Shown: in pieces, positions 1 to 12,006 of the stretch | How the letters are laid out: each line of letters opens with the position of its first letter | Position numbering within the stretch: the first letter of the stretch is position 1 | From: Topomyia yanbarensis | Lineage: Eukaryota; Arthropoda; Insecta; Diptera; Culicidae | DNA: 64,000 nucleotides | Assembly (NCBI RefSeq): GCF_030247195.1 | Contig: NC_080671.1 | Location: 428,916,539 to 428,980,538, forward strand | Direction: 5' to 3' | Notes under the pieces: model-generated | What the model was told of the DNA's origin: nothing | Databases searched by the model: none | What the model saw: only the letters and a program-made list of their open reading frames with translations | Translations under genes and position numbers: made by a program

Positions 1-1063
1 CATCAGAAGTGCAGAAAAAATATGTCAAGTTCTGTTACGAAATGTAGTAGCTTTCTTCAATTCAAATTTTCTGCTCGATCAGAGCAGAAGCAAAGAAATC
101 GATCCGCTTGTTTATAGCAATGCAAACGGACAAGCCCATTTATGTCGCTTTGTTACCATTACACTGTAGAAACAGTTCCGTTCCGTCTCTACTGTTAAGG
201 AAAATGAGTTAGCTACAAGGTGGCTACAGTGGCTCTAATACAAGAATATACCATTGCGGTTGACTTCAATCAAACGCGCATTAGAGCTACACTGTCCATG
301 ATCGCATATTCGTCCCATTTTATATGGGATTTTCTATCTTTATGGGACTGATTTGCGATCATAGGCAGTACCGTGAGCGAGGTGGAATAGACAATAAAGA
401 TAAAAATTAAACTTAACTTCCCAAAAATGAAAACGAGTTTTTTAATTACTGAAATTGATAAATAAATAAACCAAGAATATTTTACAAAAATTTCAAATGT
501 CTATTCAAAGTATTTCGGAAAATGCACAATTGAATGCATAGGAACGTTTAGCAAGCATGTGACCGCACGAACACTCGTGGTCGCTGGGAACGCTACCCGC
601 TCATTCTCTGTTTGTTGCGGTTGCTTTACATTTAATGCTTAAGATTTTTTCGAATTGCTGCGAAAATAGCAAAGAAAAATATTGACAGATTGAAACAAAT
701 CTGATATCATGAGAATTACATTACCTAAAATCTTAGATTAAAATCACTTTTAAATAATTTTAAGAAAAGTCCCGGTAAAAATTGTATATCGATAAAAACA
801 CATTTTCTAAAAACTCTCGAATAAAAGTTGGTTTTTTTTTTGTTTTTTTAATAATAATCACCAACTGAACCTTTCACACCAATTAGGTACTACAGTGACA
901 AGTCGATTCACTGTGAGATTCATAAGTCTGCCACTCTGTGACATATATCAGTGACAAAATTTTTCGAGAGACTTCAAATCAATATGCAAATATACTCAAA
1001 ATTTCAAAAAACTGAATGGTTTCTTTCCCTTAAAAAATTCTTTTAGTTCTTAACCTCGCTTCA
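1..1063. other. unassigned AT-rich DNA
   Basis: I see no gene, RNA gene or recognisable repeat here. Reading frames are short on both strands. A T-rich run lies at about 833-848. Confidence 0.5.
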
Positions 1064-1336
1064 GTGTCCGATATACAGCTACATCATACGCGTACTTTTG
1101 TTCTGCTAGCAGACACCTTTATTGTGATGAACAACATGCAACGCGGTGTCAAATATGAAGACGATAAAATCAACATCGCTGTATTTATGGATGATGATAA
1201 AATCGAGGTACCACCGATCCCAGATGTGAACTCATGTCTTTTTTTAAAAAAAAAATATTTGAAACAAAGTAAAGACTTTTACATTTTGTTGATATTTTAT
1301 ATTATATATTATGATATTTTTTTTATTAGTCAGTGA
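1064..1336 (+). CDS. unrecognised short open frame, possible exon
   Basis: The frame is open for about 90 codons without an ATG at its start. It is preceded by an acceptor-like ttcag ending at 1064, and a GAG/GTACCA donor-like site lies at about 1207. The first ~55 residues have protein-like composition (LADTF, MNNMQRGVKYEDDK, FMDDDKIEVPPIPDV). The remainder is Lys/Tyr/Ile-rich and looks non-coding. I recognise no family. It may be a real exon of about 140 bp, a transposon scrap or chance. Confidence 0.15.
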   Translation: MSDIQLHHTRTFVLLADTFIVMNNMQRGVKYEDDKINIAVFMDDDKIEVPPIPDVNSCLFLKKKYLKQSKDFYILLIFYIIYYDIFFISQ

Positions 1337-1639
1337 AGAGTTTGAAGAATTTTCTCAGTTTTTTACACACGATTTTAGCCATTTTATGGAGTTTAATCTT
1401 AACTTTGTTAAAAAGTTTAACTGTAATAGAGCCAGCAAAAGTATTACAATTCTTCGTGATTATGCGATATTGTAAAACAATGATTTTTATGTTACTTTGA
1501 CAGTGTGAACCGTCAGTGTACAATTTACAAATATGGGTTTTAATTCATTCGGGTTACTCAAATTGGACCAGATTTTGATTAGCAATTCTGGTTGGCTTCT
1601 GACGGAATTTTGCTAGAAGCTAGTGGCTCCCCGATATTT
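1337..1639. other. unassigned AT-rich DNA
   Basis: No feature recognised. Short frames only. Confidence 0.4.
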
Positions 1640-2010
1640 CTTGCAGGTAATCGCATCGCATTTTTTCGCAAACGGCAATCGAAAACTTGACTTTTCTAGA
1701 TCAAAAATATTTTGTTCGATAACAGCAATAAAGGTAATAAAACCACAGTATCATCAAAACACAAGTTTATATCACGGCTACTTTAGAGTACCCTTCATGT
1801 CATTAATGTATAAAGTAAATAACAGCGGACCCAGCTGACATCCTTGTGGAACACCCCTTGAGGTTTTCTTAGCGTGTGATAGGTGTTTGGTTCTCTGGCT
1901 TAGAGGATCCACATAAAAACATTAAAGAGCCGTACCCATACTTTGCCAGAGTATTCACCAATCTCTTCCAGGAAGTCGTTACAAACGCTCGCTTCAAATC
2001 GAGGGAAACA
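1640..2010 (-). pseudogene. decayed non-LTR reverse transcriptase fragment
   Basis: Reading the minus strand from about 1890 down to 1740 gives the RT block GVPQGCQLGPLLFTLYINDM, the usual motif just before the catalytic box of non-LTR RTs. Upstream (higher coordinates) is a decayed LDLKRAF-like and YLSQRT-like stretch. Downstream the expected FADD box reads CFDDTVVLL, with the Ala lost. The pieces lie in different frames and contain stops. The clade is uncertain (CR1/Jockey/R1 type). It is a 5'- and 3'-truncated dead copy, and no element ends are visible. Confidence 0.7.
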
Positions 2011-2059
2011 GCAAACACACAAAGCTTTTTCTCAAGACATTCCTACCGCTTGTCCTGAA

Positions 2060-2789
2060 CCAGAATTAATGAACTTAGATGAACTTAGATGAAGTTTGTT
2101 TACATCGTGTTTACGTTTTTTTTTGCCCCTGTGTTTTACTTACCGTTTTTCGGCGAAAAAATTTCCAGTCGCTTGACGGACATTCTGTTTTGTATCGTGT
2201 ACTGCTCACCAGTGAAATCCTTGTGAAGACTTTGAAATCCTTGTGAAAACTTTGTGAGTCTACGGTGAAATTGTGAGACTGCAACCCAAGATGGAGAGAA
2301 AGGTGGGAACATTTGACACTTTTGAGTGTATTAGTTTTATACAATGCAAAATTAAGCATGGCGGCCGGGGCCCTTGAAGTAAACATAAACATCCGAACGA
2401 GCATCCTGATTCTTTGGCGCACGATGAAAAGTGAGAAAAGGCTGAGCTTCACCTCGGATCTACCGATTAGAACACTTAGGGACACTTTTTACCTCGAAAA
2501 AACCGATTAAATGAACTATGGCCGAGCTGAAACAAAACTTATGGCAACAGAAAGGCCCACTACGTCATTTGTTTTTTACTTTTCTTCTTCACATCTTCTT
2601 GGTTTTTCGGCTTCATCAAAGAAAAATGACAACCGCACTCACACACAGAAAAAATGTACACACCTGTATCCGTCTTGACTGCAACCTGTGTGTAATTCCC
2701 CACAAAAAAAATTACGCGCTCACTTCGCCATCTGCACGCGAGTAGTGGAAAGTGTTCCCCATACTTCAACTTTGCGCACAGCGAGACGA
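2060..2789. other. unassigned DNA beside the Loa-type element
   Basis: Several frames of 60-125 codons overlap on both strands but resemble nothing I know and contradict each other. A short direct duplication (gaacttagat twice) sits at about 2070-2090. The 3' end of the neighbouring minus-strand retrotransposon may extend into the right edge of this stretch. Confidence 0.35.
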
Positions 2790-2875
2790 AATCTCGGGTG
2801 GGTTTTCAAAAGGTCGTAAGCGACAAAAGGCGGGTTGAAATCAGCCATGAGTTATAGTTGCAAGTCATGCGACTC

Positions 2876-3738
2876 TCACGTTAATGGAATTGAGAAAATT
2901 GCATGGCACGTTCCCCGTATGTAGTCGGGGATTTGTGCCTTGCCGTGTGTTTTCATCATTTCCTGAGCGGAAGGAAAGGACAAGGAGTTGCATATCAGAT
3001 GATATGAGGTTCCGTAGTCGGATTCACAAAGATCACATGAAAAAGACTCAGCGCGCTGAATAGTTGCCATGTGATAATTGAGTTTGCAGTGGCCAGTTAA
3101 AGCCCTGGTCAGCATGTCGCAGTGGAGCTTCGAAAAATGTAGGAGATTTTTCGAAATCACTGGGCACGGTTGTTCTACAAACGCCTTTGTTTGGCGACAC
3201 GTTAGTAGATTTCTCCAATTGCGGTGCTCGGACGAAGCCCAGGACCGTATTTTTTTCCTTATCCAACTTTGCGAAATTGGCAGCGCGGGCTCAGGACCAA
3301 CGAAGTCAATCGCTGAACCTGCCCTGGCCAATTCGTCAGCCCATTCATTTCCAGTAATACCGCAAGGTTCGGGCACCCAGACAAGGTAGATAGTGTTGAC
3401 AATGCCTAGTTCTTCGATTTGGGTTCGGCACGCGATCACTAGCTTGGACCGGGATTTGTTTGAGCTAAGGTCTTGATTGCAGCCTGACTATCGGAGCAGA
3501 AGTTTATAACTCTGCCGGACAAACTCAGTCGAAGGGCCGATTGCACCCCGCACATAATCGCAAAGATTTCTGCTTGGAATACAGTACAGTATCTACCTAG
3601 TGAGTGAGATTGTTCCAATCTCATTTCACGACAGTAGACACCAGCACCAGCACGTCCCTCCATTAGAGAACCGTCAGTGTAACAGACCACTTGCGTGTGT
3701 TCTTGTCTTTCCACAAAGCCAGACAACCACTCCTCTCG
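2876..3738 (-). pseudogene. Loa/I-type non-LTR element: RNase H domain and C-terminus
   Basis: This minus-strand reading carries a complete-looking RNase H1-like domain: YTDGS near 3690 (first Asp), FQAEIFAI (Glu), CSDSQAAIKTL (Asp) and GNEWADELA (last Asp). The usual VPGHSG loop reads VPEPCG, so the conserved His is absent. A one-base frameshift near 3440, at NPGP/KLVIACR, breaks the frame. After RNase H come about 120 residues with a Cys-rich CDLCESDYGTSYHLIC motif, typical of the tail of I/Loa-type ORF2 proteins, ending with TGA at 2876. RNase H would remove RNA from the cDNA hybrid during target-primed reverse transcription. The position after RT excludes Jockey and CR1, which lack RNase H. 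Confidence 0.85.
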
Positions 3739-3832
3739 AGAGGGAATCTTCACATACAGGACATTCGTAAGGAAAACTACATATGAGTATAATATCGCTT
3801 GGAGCAAGAATATCTTCACCCCATGTAACCAT

Positions 3833-5401
3833 TTATGACCACAATCGTGTATGACTGGTAGCAAGATCAACATGATTACTGTTCCAAAGCCCAGTAACCT
3901 GCAGTCTGTATGCACGTGATAGTGCTTCTTGTTTGAGGTGTATGTGTAATGGTTTGATATTTAGAAGTGCCTCAAGAGCAGCAGTCGGAGTCGTGGTGAA
4001 AGCACCAGTCAACGCCATGAGCGCCATTCTTTGCAGATGGTTTAGCTTTGACTGGACTGTCACAACCTCTCCCCTCTGCCACCACACAAGGCATCCGTAT
4101 GACAGTATTGGACGTACAATTGTGTAAATCCAATAGATGTATTTAGGTTTGAGACCCCAGGTCTTTCCAAAAGTTCGTCTGCATTGCCCGAAGGCCATGC
4201 ACGCTTTCTTGACTCTGAACTCAATATGAGCAGACCAATTCAGTTTGGATTCCAATATGACTCCAGCGTATTTGACACACAGTAGCTCAGAATCAAAGAA
4301 CTGCAGGGGCGAACCCCGGTTGTTATTCGCTTCTTCGTGAAAAGAACCATTGAAGTTTTGCTTGGGTTAATTGATAGTTTAACTTGTCGACACCACTGTT
4401 CGACAGCTCTTAATTCCTGTTGGATTAAGTCAAAGATTGTTCCGATGCAAAATCCAGTAATTAGTATTTGGTAATCGTCAGCAAACCTGCAGGTTGGAAA
4501 TCCAAGCTCATTGAGTTTCTTCAACAAGCCATCAGCTACCAAGTTCCATAACAAAGGTGACAGAACGCCGAACGTATGCGGTTACTAAGCATTGCGGTTA
4601 TCCAACCCGAGATACATGCAGGTATCCAATGACCGCGCGTCGCTTCCAGAATAAACTGGAAGGACACATTGTCAAAAGCACCCTCAATATCTAGGAATAC
4701 ACCCAAGCTAGATTGCTTGAGCGAGAAGGCTTTCTCAATGTTGTAAACAACATCGTGAAGCAGAGTGAACTAACGTTCCTGATGTGATGATCGATTATCC
4801 GTTCCAAAGCTTTCAGAAGAAAAGAACTTATGCTGATAGGCCCAAAACTCTTGGTTTCTTCATAGCTTGAGCGCCCCCCTTTGGGAATAAATCTAACAGT
4901 TATTTCTCGCCATGCTTTCGGGATATACCCGGTACCAAGACTAGAAAGCAAAATCTTCTTCAAGACATGTTTAAGAATATCAAATCCCTTTTGCAGTAGC
5001 ACGGGAAGTATTCCATCTTTTCCGAGTGATTTGTATGGAGCAAAGCTGTCAACTGCCCACTTGACCGATTCAGTGGAAACCAATGTGCGTGCTAACGCCC
5101 ACGAGTCCGAATCACCAGAATGAGATCTGTGAACATTGTTCAACTCCGGATCGATACAACTTGGAAAGTGTGTGTCGAAGAGACAATTAAGAACATCTTT
5201 TTCGTCCGTCACATAAACACCATCTATGGTTTTTAATGAGTTCATCTGAAAATCATTCGATTTGGAGAGAATTTTATTTAACCTGCTAGCCTCGTTCAGA
5301 GTAGACATTAGTGCATAGGCTTTGCCAGCCAGCCCGTTCAGCAGATCTGAGACATTTCTTATATGCACTACGAGCTGACCTGAAAGCCCTGGAGTCATCA
5401 C
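3833..5401 (-). pseudogene. Loa/I-type non-LTR element: reverse transcriptase domain
   Basis: The minus-strand RT is split over three frames. Residues from 5401 to 4691 include FIPKGGRSSYEETKSF and ISSFLLKALERIIDHHIR, the fingers motifs of Loa-type RTs. The stretch from 4554 to 4240 has the catalytic box CRFADDYQIL and the downstream INPSKTSMVLFTKK. The stretch from 4255 to 3833 has the thumb region (LNWSAHIEFRVKKA, RPILSYGCLVWW). Frameshifts lie near 4560-4690 and 4245. The FADD aspartates survive, but the frame is broken, so the copy is dead. It lies between the endonuclease and RNase H of the same element. Confidence 0.88.
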
Positions 5402-5458
5402 GCTGACGCCGGTTCCAAACTCTTCTCATAACTTCCACCAAGGGGTTCCCCTAGTCGA

Positions 5459-6663
<1,205 letters not shown>

Positions 6664-6664
<1 letters not shown>

Positions 6665-6675
6665 GGCGCAGTCTA
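6664..6675 (+). promoter_or_regulatory. primer binding site
   Basis: TGGCGCAGTC lies directly at the end of the 5' LTR and begins with the TGG complement of a tRNA CCA end. It resembles the serine-tRNA-type site recalled for 17.6/297-like errantiviruses. The tRNA identity was not checked. Confidence 0.75.
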
Positions 6676-6824
6676 ACGGATGTTTGAAAAAAAAAATTTA
6701 AGTTCTAAGTGCAGTGAATCGTGCAATTCCCGGCAATAGCCATCTGCGACGGCTCATCGCGGACTTGAGGAAAAGCCTAACCATCCACCGCCAAAGAACC
6801 ACCGACGGAACATCGGTCTAAAAG

Positions 6825-6931
6825 GTAAGCCAATTTAATTTCTAATTAACTCTTAACTCGAAAGATAAAACTCAGCTGAAACAAAAAGAGTCTTATTTTT
6901 CTGAACAAACATTTAAAACTTACTAATTCAG
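6825..6931 (+). promoter_or_regulatory. possible leader intron and env splice donor
   Basis: AAAG/GTAAGC at 6825 is a good donor, and TTACTAATTCAG ending near 6931 is a matching acceptor with a CTAAT branch-like site, so a ~107-nt intron in the gag leader is plausible. A second strong donor, ACG/GTAAGC, is at 6953. Either donor could feed the acceptors upstream of env at 11934 and 12006. This is motif evidence only. Confidence 0.45.
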
Positions 6932-7067
6932 AGACCAGAGCCCCGACCCACGGTAAGCGAAGGTCTATAATATCACATAGTGAAGTGAACTAACTTAAAT
7001 ATTATACAAAACTAAATAAAAGAAAAAGAACAATCTAACCCCAACAAAGTGAAAAATTAATAGTGAA

Positions 7068-8471
7068 ATGGATCAGTATGAACAACAACTCGCACATTTG
7101 CGAAACGAAATTGAATCTAGAGATGAAATTATCCACCAACTCAGAGTGGAAGCTGAAGGTGCCGCCGAGGCCGTTCTTGCAGCCCAGCAAGCCGGTGTCG
7201 GGCAGGCCGAAAATATTCTTAAAGTTCTACAAACGCCTCAAATTATCAGAGATCTGCCGTCATTTAACGGCGATCCCATAAAACTGCATTCTTTTATTAG
7301 ATCGATCGACAATCTAACACCGTTAATCGACTCTGTGCGTGGAACTGCAATGCACACAATTTGGATCCAAGCGATCCGTTCCAAAATTACCGGTGATGCC
7401 GATAACGTACTAGAGCTATACGGCACCGAACTAAACTGGAATGATATGAAATCTAACCTGATTACTCATTACAGCGATCGTAGAGACGAGGTATCACTCA
7501 CCCGAGACCTCGTTGCTATGCGTCAAACCGGCACGGTAGAAGAATTCTACAGTAAACTTTCACATATGGTGTCACTCTTAGTGAACTTGTTGAACTTAAC
7601 TGAAAGAAATTCACAAGTTAAGTCGGCTAAGAACCAATTTTACCAACAGATGGGACTTAAAGTGTTTCTATCAGGATTAAAGGATCCTCTAGGACCCATA
7701 ATCCGCGCACAAGCCCCGGAGAGCATGAAAGATGCACTACGCTTATGCTTAGAGGAAGGCAATTATCAATATGCTAAAAATTATTCTAGGCCGCAACCTC
7801 CACCAATTCCCCCAAAACCAAACCCTCATAATAGCTACCCTAGACACAATCCAAATCCATTCTCACATCCTCCACAAAGATACCAACCCAAACCATTCCC
7901 ATATAGACCGAATCCAAACCAATTCTTACCGCATACACCCAACCCAAACCAATTCTTTCCACATAGACCAAATCCCAATCCATTCTATCCCCCAAAACAA
8001 AATGTACCATATAAACCTAATCCACCAAACCCATTCCATCCCCCGAGAATGAATACCTTCCAACCACGACACCCACAATACCCAAACTTTTCGAACCAAC
8101 ACCAAACACCGACTCCGATGGAAGTCGATTCCTCTATCAGAAGCAGGGCCGTTAATTACATTAATAGGAATCATCGTCCTAATTATCATGAAGACGAAGC
8201 AAACAGCAATGAGCAAATAGTGCAACATGAATTACCACCTGATATGTTCCAGCAATATTTATCACCAGAAAATTCTCCCCAATACACACCGTATACTGCA
8301 TACGACCAAAACTCACATTACTATAACCCATACTATGAACCATCCAGCGCTCCTATGCAAGAAATAGAAACCGCTCCAATAACAGAACCAACCGATAATA
8401 CTAACTTAGACACCGAGACGGTTGAAGAATTAAATTTTCATTTGGTAGCCAATTCTCCCCCAGCAACGTAA
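7068..8471 (+). CDS. gag: errantivirus Gag
   Basis: A 467-residue capsid polyprotein. ATG at 7068 is the first in-frame start after the leader and gives an N-terminal helical segment (residues 1-55). Residues about 60-240 resemble the gypsy-type capsid region (RDLPSFNGDPIKLHSFIRSI; DLVAMRQTGTVEEFYSKL). Residues about 245-345 are an unusual Pro/Asn/Phe-rich repeat built on PxPNPNxF, probably a basic RNA-binding tail. There is no CCHC zinc knuckle, as is common in errantivirus Gag. It ends TAA at 8471 and overlaps the pol frame, which is reached by -1 slippage at 8432. The reading frame looks intact. Confidence 0.93.
   Translation: MDQYEQQLAHLRNEIESRDEIIHQLRVEAEGAAEAVLAAQQAGVGQAENILKVLQTPQIIRDLPSFNGDPIKLHSFIRSIDNLTPLIDSVRGTAMHTIWIQAIRSKITGDADNVLELYGTELNWNDMKSNLITHYSDRRDEVSLTRDLVAMRQTGTVEEFYSKLSHMVSLLVNLLNLTERNSQVKSAKNQFYQQMGLKVFLSGLKDPLGPIIRAQAPESMKDALRLCLEEGNYQYAKNYSRPQPPPIPPKPNPHNSYPRHNPNPFSHPPQRYQPKPFPYRPNPNQFLPHTPNPNQFFPHRPNPNPFYPPKQNVPYKPNPPNPFHPPRMNTFQPRHPQYPNFSNQHQTPTPMEVDSSIRSRAVNYINRNHRPNYHEDEANSNEQIVQHELPPDMFQQYLSPENSPQYTPYTAYDQNSHYYNPYYEPSSAPMQEIETAPITEPTDNTNLDTETVEELNFHLVANSPPAT
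8432..8438 (+). promoter_or_regulatory. -1 ribosomal frameshift heptamer
   Basis: AAATTTT sits in the gag frame as A AAT TTT, an exact X XXY YYZ slippery site, 11 codons before the gag stop. A -1 slip there enters the pol frame, which is open from this point into the protease. No downstream pseudoknot was worked out. Confidence 0.85.
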
Positions 8472-11400
8472 ATAACTTCATACCGTATATTACCGTTAAA
8501 ACGACAAAAGGTCCCTTGAAGTTTTTGATAGACACTGGTGCGAATAGAAACTATATTAGTCCGAGACATGTTAACTCAGACAGATGCCGTTCTACCGCAC
8601 CTAGGACCGTTAGAAACCTCAACGGATTACACACCGTCGACCGATTCACCGAATTCAACCCTTTTATTGAAATACCTGGTACTGAAAAAATGAGATTTTT
8701 CATATTCGAATTCCATTCCTTTTTTGATGGTTTAATCGGTTACGAGTCTTTGCAACGAGTCAAAGCAACTATAGTAACCGCATCAAACGAACTCCAATTC
8801 CCCGGTGGAAAAATTCAAATGCTTCGAAAATACCCCGATAGCTTTTCAATCAAGCTAAACGCAAACGAGGAAATAGTAACAGAACTTCCTACACCGGTAG
8901 AAGATGGAGATTACTTCGTAAAGGACCCACTCCCACTGACAGATGATATCGTCGTATTGCCTGGTTTATACAAGGCAAATGCAAACAAGTCATTTGTACT
9001 GTTGCAAAACTGCAGTAACGTAGAAGTACGGACTAGTCCCAACCGCGTGGTTTTTGCCGAAATAAATAATTTTGAAATAGTTAAAACCAACGCACCTTCT
9101 AAAGACGCGTTACCACTTAACCCAAAACTACGCGACCAACTCAGACTTGACCACCTAAATTATGAGGAAAAACAGAAACTTCTCTCAATCATAACAAAGC
9201 ACCAAAACGTCTTCTATCTCGAAGATAATGATCTCACGTTTACAAATGCGATCAAGCACCGTATAGAGACAAATGACGAAATCCCAGTCCACGCTAAAAG
9301 CTATCGATACCCCTACTGCCACAAACAAGAGGTGCAAAAGCAAATCTCGAAAATGCTTGCGCAAGGAATCATTCGTCCGAGCACGTCACCATGGTGCTCG
9401 CCGATTTGGATCGTTTCAAAGAAGCCTGATGCTTCGGGAGAGCAGAAATGTCGCTTAGTAGTAGACTATAGGAAACTTAACGAAAAGACCCCGGCAGACA
9501 AATACCCGTTACCTAATATAACCGAAATATTAGACAAATTGGGCAGATGCCAGTACTTCACGACGTTAGACCTCGCATCGGGTTTCCACCAGATCGAAGT
9601 CCACCCAAAAGACGTTCCGAAAACGGCATTTTGCGTCGAACACGGACTATACGAATATCTTCGTATGCCCTTCGGCCTCAAAAATGCCCCCGCCACCTTC
9701 CAGCGCGTAATGGATAACGTGCTGAGAGAATTGATTGGCAAATGTTGTCTAGTATACATGGATGACATAATTGTCTTTTCAACATCTCTGCAAGAACATA
9801 TCGAGAATCTCCACAAAATTTTCCAAGCTCTTGCGAAAGTAAACCTGAAAATTCAATTAAATAAAAGCGAGTTCCTAAAGAAAGAAGTCGCATTTTTAGG
9901 CCACATCGTGACGAACGAAGGCGTCATGCCAAACCCAGACAAAATTACAGCAATACAAAACTGGCCAGTTCCTAGAAACCAGAAAGAATTAAAAAGCTTT
10001 CTAGGAATACTAGGGTATTACAGGCGATTCGTTCGCGATTTCGCCAAAATCACAAAACCACTAACCTCGCAATTGCGTAAGGGCGAATCAGTAGAACACA
10101 CACAATTATTCCTAAAAACATTCGAAGCGTGCAAAAACCTCCTAACCTATAGCGACATCCTGCAATATCCTGATTTTGAGAAGCCATTCGTACTAACCAC
10201 CGACGCAAGTAACTTTGCTCTAGGAGCAGTGCTTTCCCAAGGCCCCATTGGGAAGGATAAGCCTGTTGCTTTCGCATCTAGGACCCTGACAAAATCAGAA
10301 GAAGGATACTCCGCGATAGAAAAAGAGTTGTTGGCTATCGTTTGGGCAACTCAATACTTCAGACCATACTTATTTGGAAGGAAGTTTACCCTCTATACAG
10401 ACCATCAACCTTTAACGTATGCATTAAATCTGAAAACACCCAATTCAAAGCTCGTCAAATGGCGCCTCCAACTGACTGAATATGACTTCGACATAAAGCA
10501 TCGCCCCGGCAAACAGAATGTCGTCGCTGATGCGCTGTCGAGAATCCAACCAGAGATTAACGCAAATGAAGATAGTTCAGATGGCGACACCGTCCACTCG
10601 GCAGACACCGATGATTCGGAATTTATCCCGTGCACGGAGTTACCGTTGAACGTCTTCCATAACCAGATAATACTAAAAGTAGGAGAACGTGACTCCGAAG
10701 AATTCGAAGAAGTTTTTCCTAGAATGTACAGGAGAACAATAACGAAACCAACATTTGGAGTCCCAGCCGTAATCCGCATTTTCCGCGAATTTATGAACTT
10801 TGGCAAGGTAAATTGTATTTATTGTCCCGAGCGCCTTATCCCAACTCTACAAGTAGTCTATAAAAACTACTTCAGCAGATGCAAAACCTTCAAAGTAAGA
10901 ATCACCCAAACAATCTTAATTGATTTGAAAACTGCCGAAGACCAAGATCACATTATAGAAGAAACCCATGAAGTATCTCACAGAGGAATTCGAGAGAACA
11001 AAGCAGAAATCGCAAGACGCTTTTTCTTTCCTAAAATGAAAATGAAGATAAGAAAATTTGTGATCATGTGCGAGGCATGCAATAAAAATAAATATGAACG
11101 AAAACCTTACAAAGTCAAGCTTGGCGAAACGCCAATACCAAAACAACCACTCGACATAATTCACATGGATATCTACATAGCGCAACCAAACTTGTTCTTG
11201 TCAGTAGTAGACAAACTGTCCAGATTTGCTACACTGATCTCCATTAAATCCAGATCCATTCCTGACGTTAGAAAAGCCATCTTAAAATACATCAGTACAT
11301 TTGGGAAACCAAAACTCATTGTTTCGGATAACGAACCTGCTTTCAAATCCATTGAAATCAGAGGTATACTATCCGATCTCCAAATTGAACAATACTTTAC

Positions 11401-11899
11401 GCCATCCAACCACAGTCAAACTAACGGAATTGTCGAGAGGGTCCATTCAACCCTTAGCGAAATATTTAGATCTAACCGACACAAATTCGAAACCCTTCCT
11501 AATAAAGAAATATTCTTAATATCATGCACACTATATAACAATAGCATACACACGGCAACAAATCTTAAACCCCGTGAAGTGTTCTATGGCATCAAAGACG
11601 GACAAGAAAGACCTTTGGACGTCAATGCTCTAATAGAATTAAGAGACAAATTATACGATGAAACGACGCTCAAACTAGCCAAGGTTCAGAAACAGCAAAA
11701 CGAATACCAAAATGCGAAGAGGGAAGAACCACCATTCCTGGAGGCTAACGAACAAGTCTTCAATCGGATCCAAGGGATCAAAACAAAACAAAAAGACCAG
11801 TTCGAACCCGTTCGAGTCTCTGTAAACAAGAATCAGACCTACAAGGACGACAGAGAACGCAAATTACATAAGACTAGACTACGCAGAATCCGTAAATAA
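8438..11899 (+). CDS. pol: errantivirus Pol: protease, RT, RNase H, integrase
   Basis: Pol is open from the slip site to TAA at 11899, about 1150 residues. Numbering from the codon at 8516, the aspartic protease has LIDTGAN (D6-T7-G8). RT (about residues 230-430) includes LVVDYRKLNEKT and catalytic YMDD at 414-417. RNase H has TTDASNF (D563), an IEKEL glutamate and TDHQPL. Integrase has an H-x3-H/C-x2-C zinc finger (HEVSH ... CEAC) and a D,D35E core: D885, D938, E974. All catalytic residues are present and the frame has no stop. It copies the RNA genome and inserts the cDNA. There is no ATG of its own, which fits expression as Gag-Pol. The nearest relatives should be insect errantiviruses. 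Confidence 0.96.
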   Translation, partial: SFGSQFSPSNVNNFIPYITVKTTKGPLKFLIDTGANRNYISPRHVNSDRCRSTAPRTVRNLNGLHTVDRFTEFNPFIEIPGTEKMRFFIFEFHSFFDGLIGYESLQRVKATIVTASNELQFPGGKIQMLRKYPDSFSIKLNANEEIVTELPTPVEDGDYFVKDPLPLTDDIVVLPGLYKANANKSFVLLQNCSNVEVRTSPNRVVFAEINNFEIVKTNAPSKDALPLNPKLRDQLRLDHLNYEEKQKLLSIITKHQNVFYLEDNDLTFTNAIKHRIETNDEIPVHAKSYRYPYCHKQEVQKQISKMLAQGIIRPSTSPWCSPIWIVSKKPDASGEQKCRLVVDYRKLNEKTPADKYPLPNITEILDKLGRCQYFTTLDLASGFHQIEVHPKDVPKTAFCVEHGLYEYLRMPFGLKNAPATFQRVMDNVLRELIGKCCLVYMDDIIVFSTSLQEHIENLHKIFQALAKVNLKIQLNKSEFLKKEVAFLGHIVTNEGVMPNPDKITAIQNWPVPRNQKELKSFLGILGYYRRFVRDFAKITKPLTSQLRKGESVEHTQLFLKTFEACKNLLTYSDILQYPDFEKPFVLTTDASNFALGAVLSQGPIGKDKPVAFASRTLTKSEEGYSAIEKELLAIVWATQYFRPYLFGRKFTLYTDHQPLTYALNLKTPNSKLVKWRLQLTEYDFDIKHRPGKQNVVADALSRIQPEINANEDSSDGDTVHSADTDDSEFIPCTELPLNVFHNQIILKVGERDSEEFEEVFPRMYRRTITKPTFGVPAVIRIFREFMNFGKVNCIYCPERLIPTLQVVYKNYFSRCKTFKVRITQTILIDLKTAEDQDHIIEETHEVSHRGIRENKAEIARRFFFPKMKMKIRKFVIMCEACNKNKYERKPYKVKLGETPIPKQPLDIIHMDIYIAQPNLFLSVVDKLSRFATLISIKSRSIPDVRKAILKYISTFGKPKLIVSDNEPAFKSIEIRGILSDLQIEQYFTPSNHSQTNGIVERVHSTLSEIFRSNRHKFETLPNKEIFLISCTLYNNSIHTATNLKPREVFYGIKDGQERPLDVNALIELRDKLYDETTLKLAKVQKQQNEYQNAKREEPPFLEANEQVFNRIQGIKTKQKDQFEPVRVSVNKNQTYKDDRERKLHKTRLRRIRK

Positions 11900-11907
11900 T
11901 CTTAGTC

Positions 11908-12006
11908 GACTAATGCATTCTCTTTCCTCCACAGGTACCTAAACCAGCTGACAGCACCATTCCAAAAATAATATACAATTCGCTAACATATCTATTTTCG
12001 TTACAG
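11908..12006 (+). promoter_or_regulatory. candidate env splice acceptors
   Basis: A CTAAT branch-like site (11910) followed by a pyrimidine run and CAG ending at 11934 is a strong acceptor. A second, ttttcgttacag, ends at 12006, directly before ATG 12007. No ATG lies between them, so both would give the same env start. Errantivirus env is known to be made from a spliced RNA; which site is used is unknown. Confidence 0.5.

Noticed and set aside
1064..1336. Confident host exon
   Set aside because: Only one short stretch with protein-like composition and weak splice-site matches; kept as a low-confidence entry only.
7926..8228. Minus-strand Trp-rich frame opposite gag
   Set aside because: It is the antisense of the proline-rich repeat of Gag.
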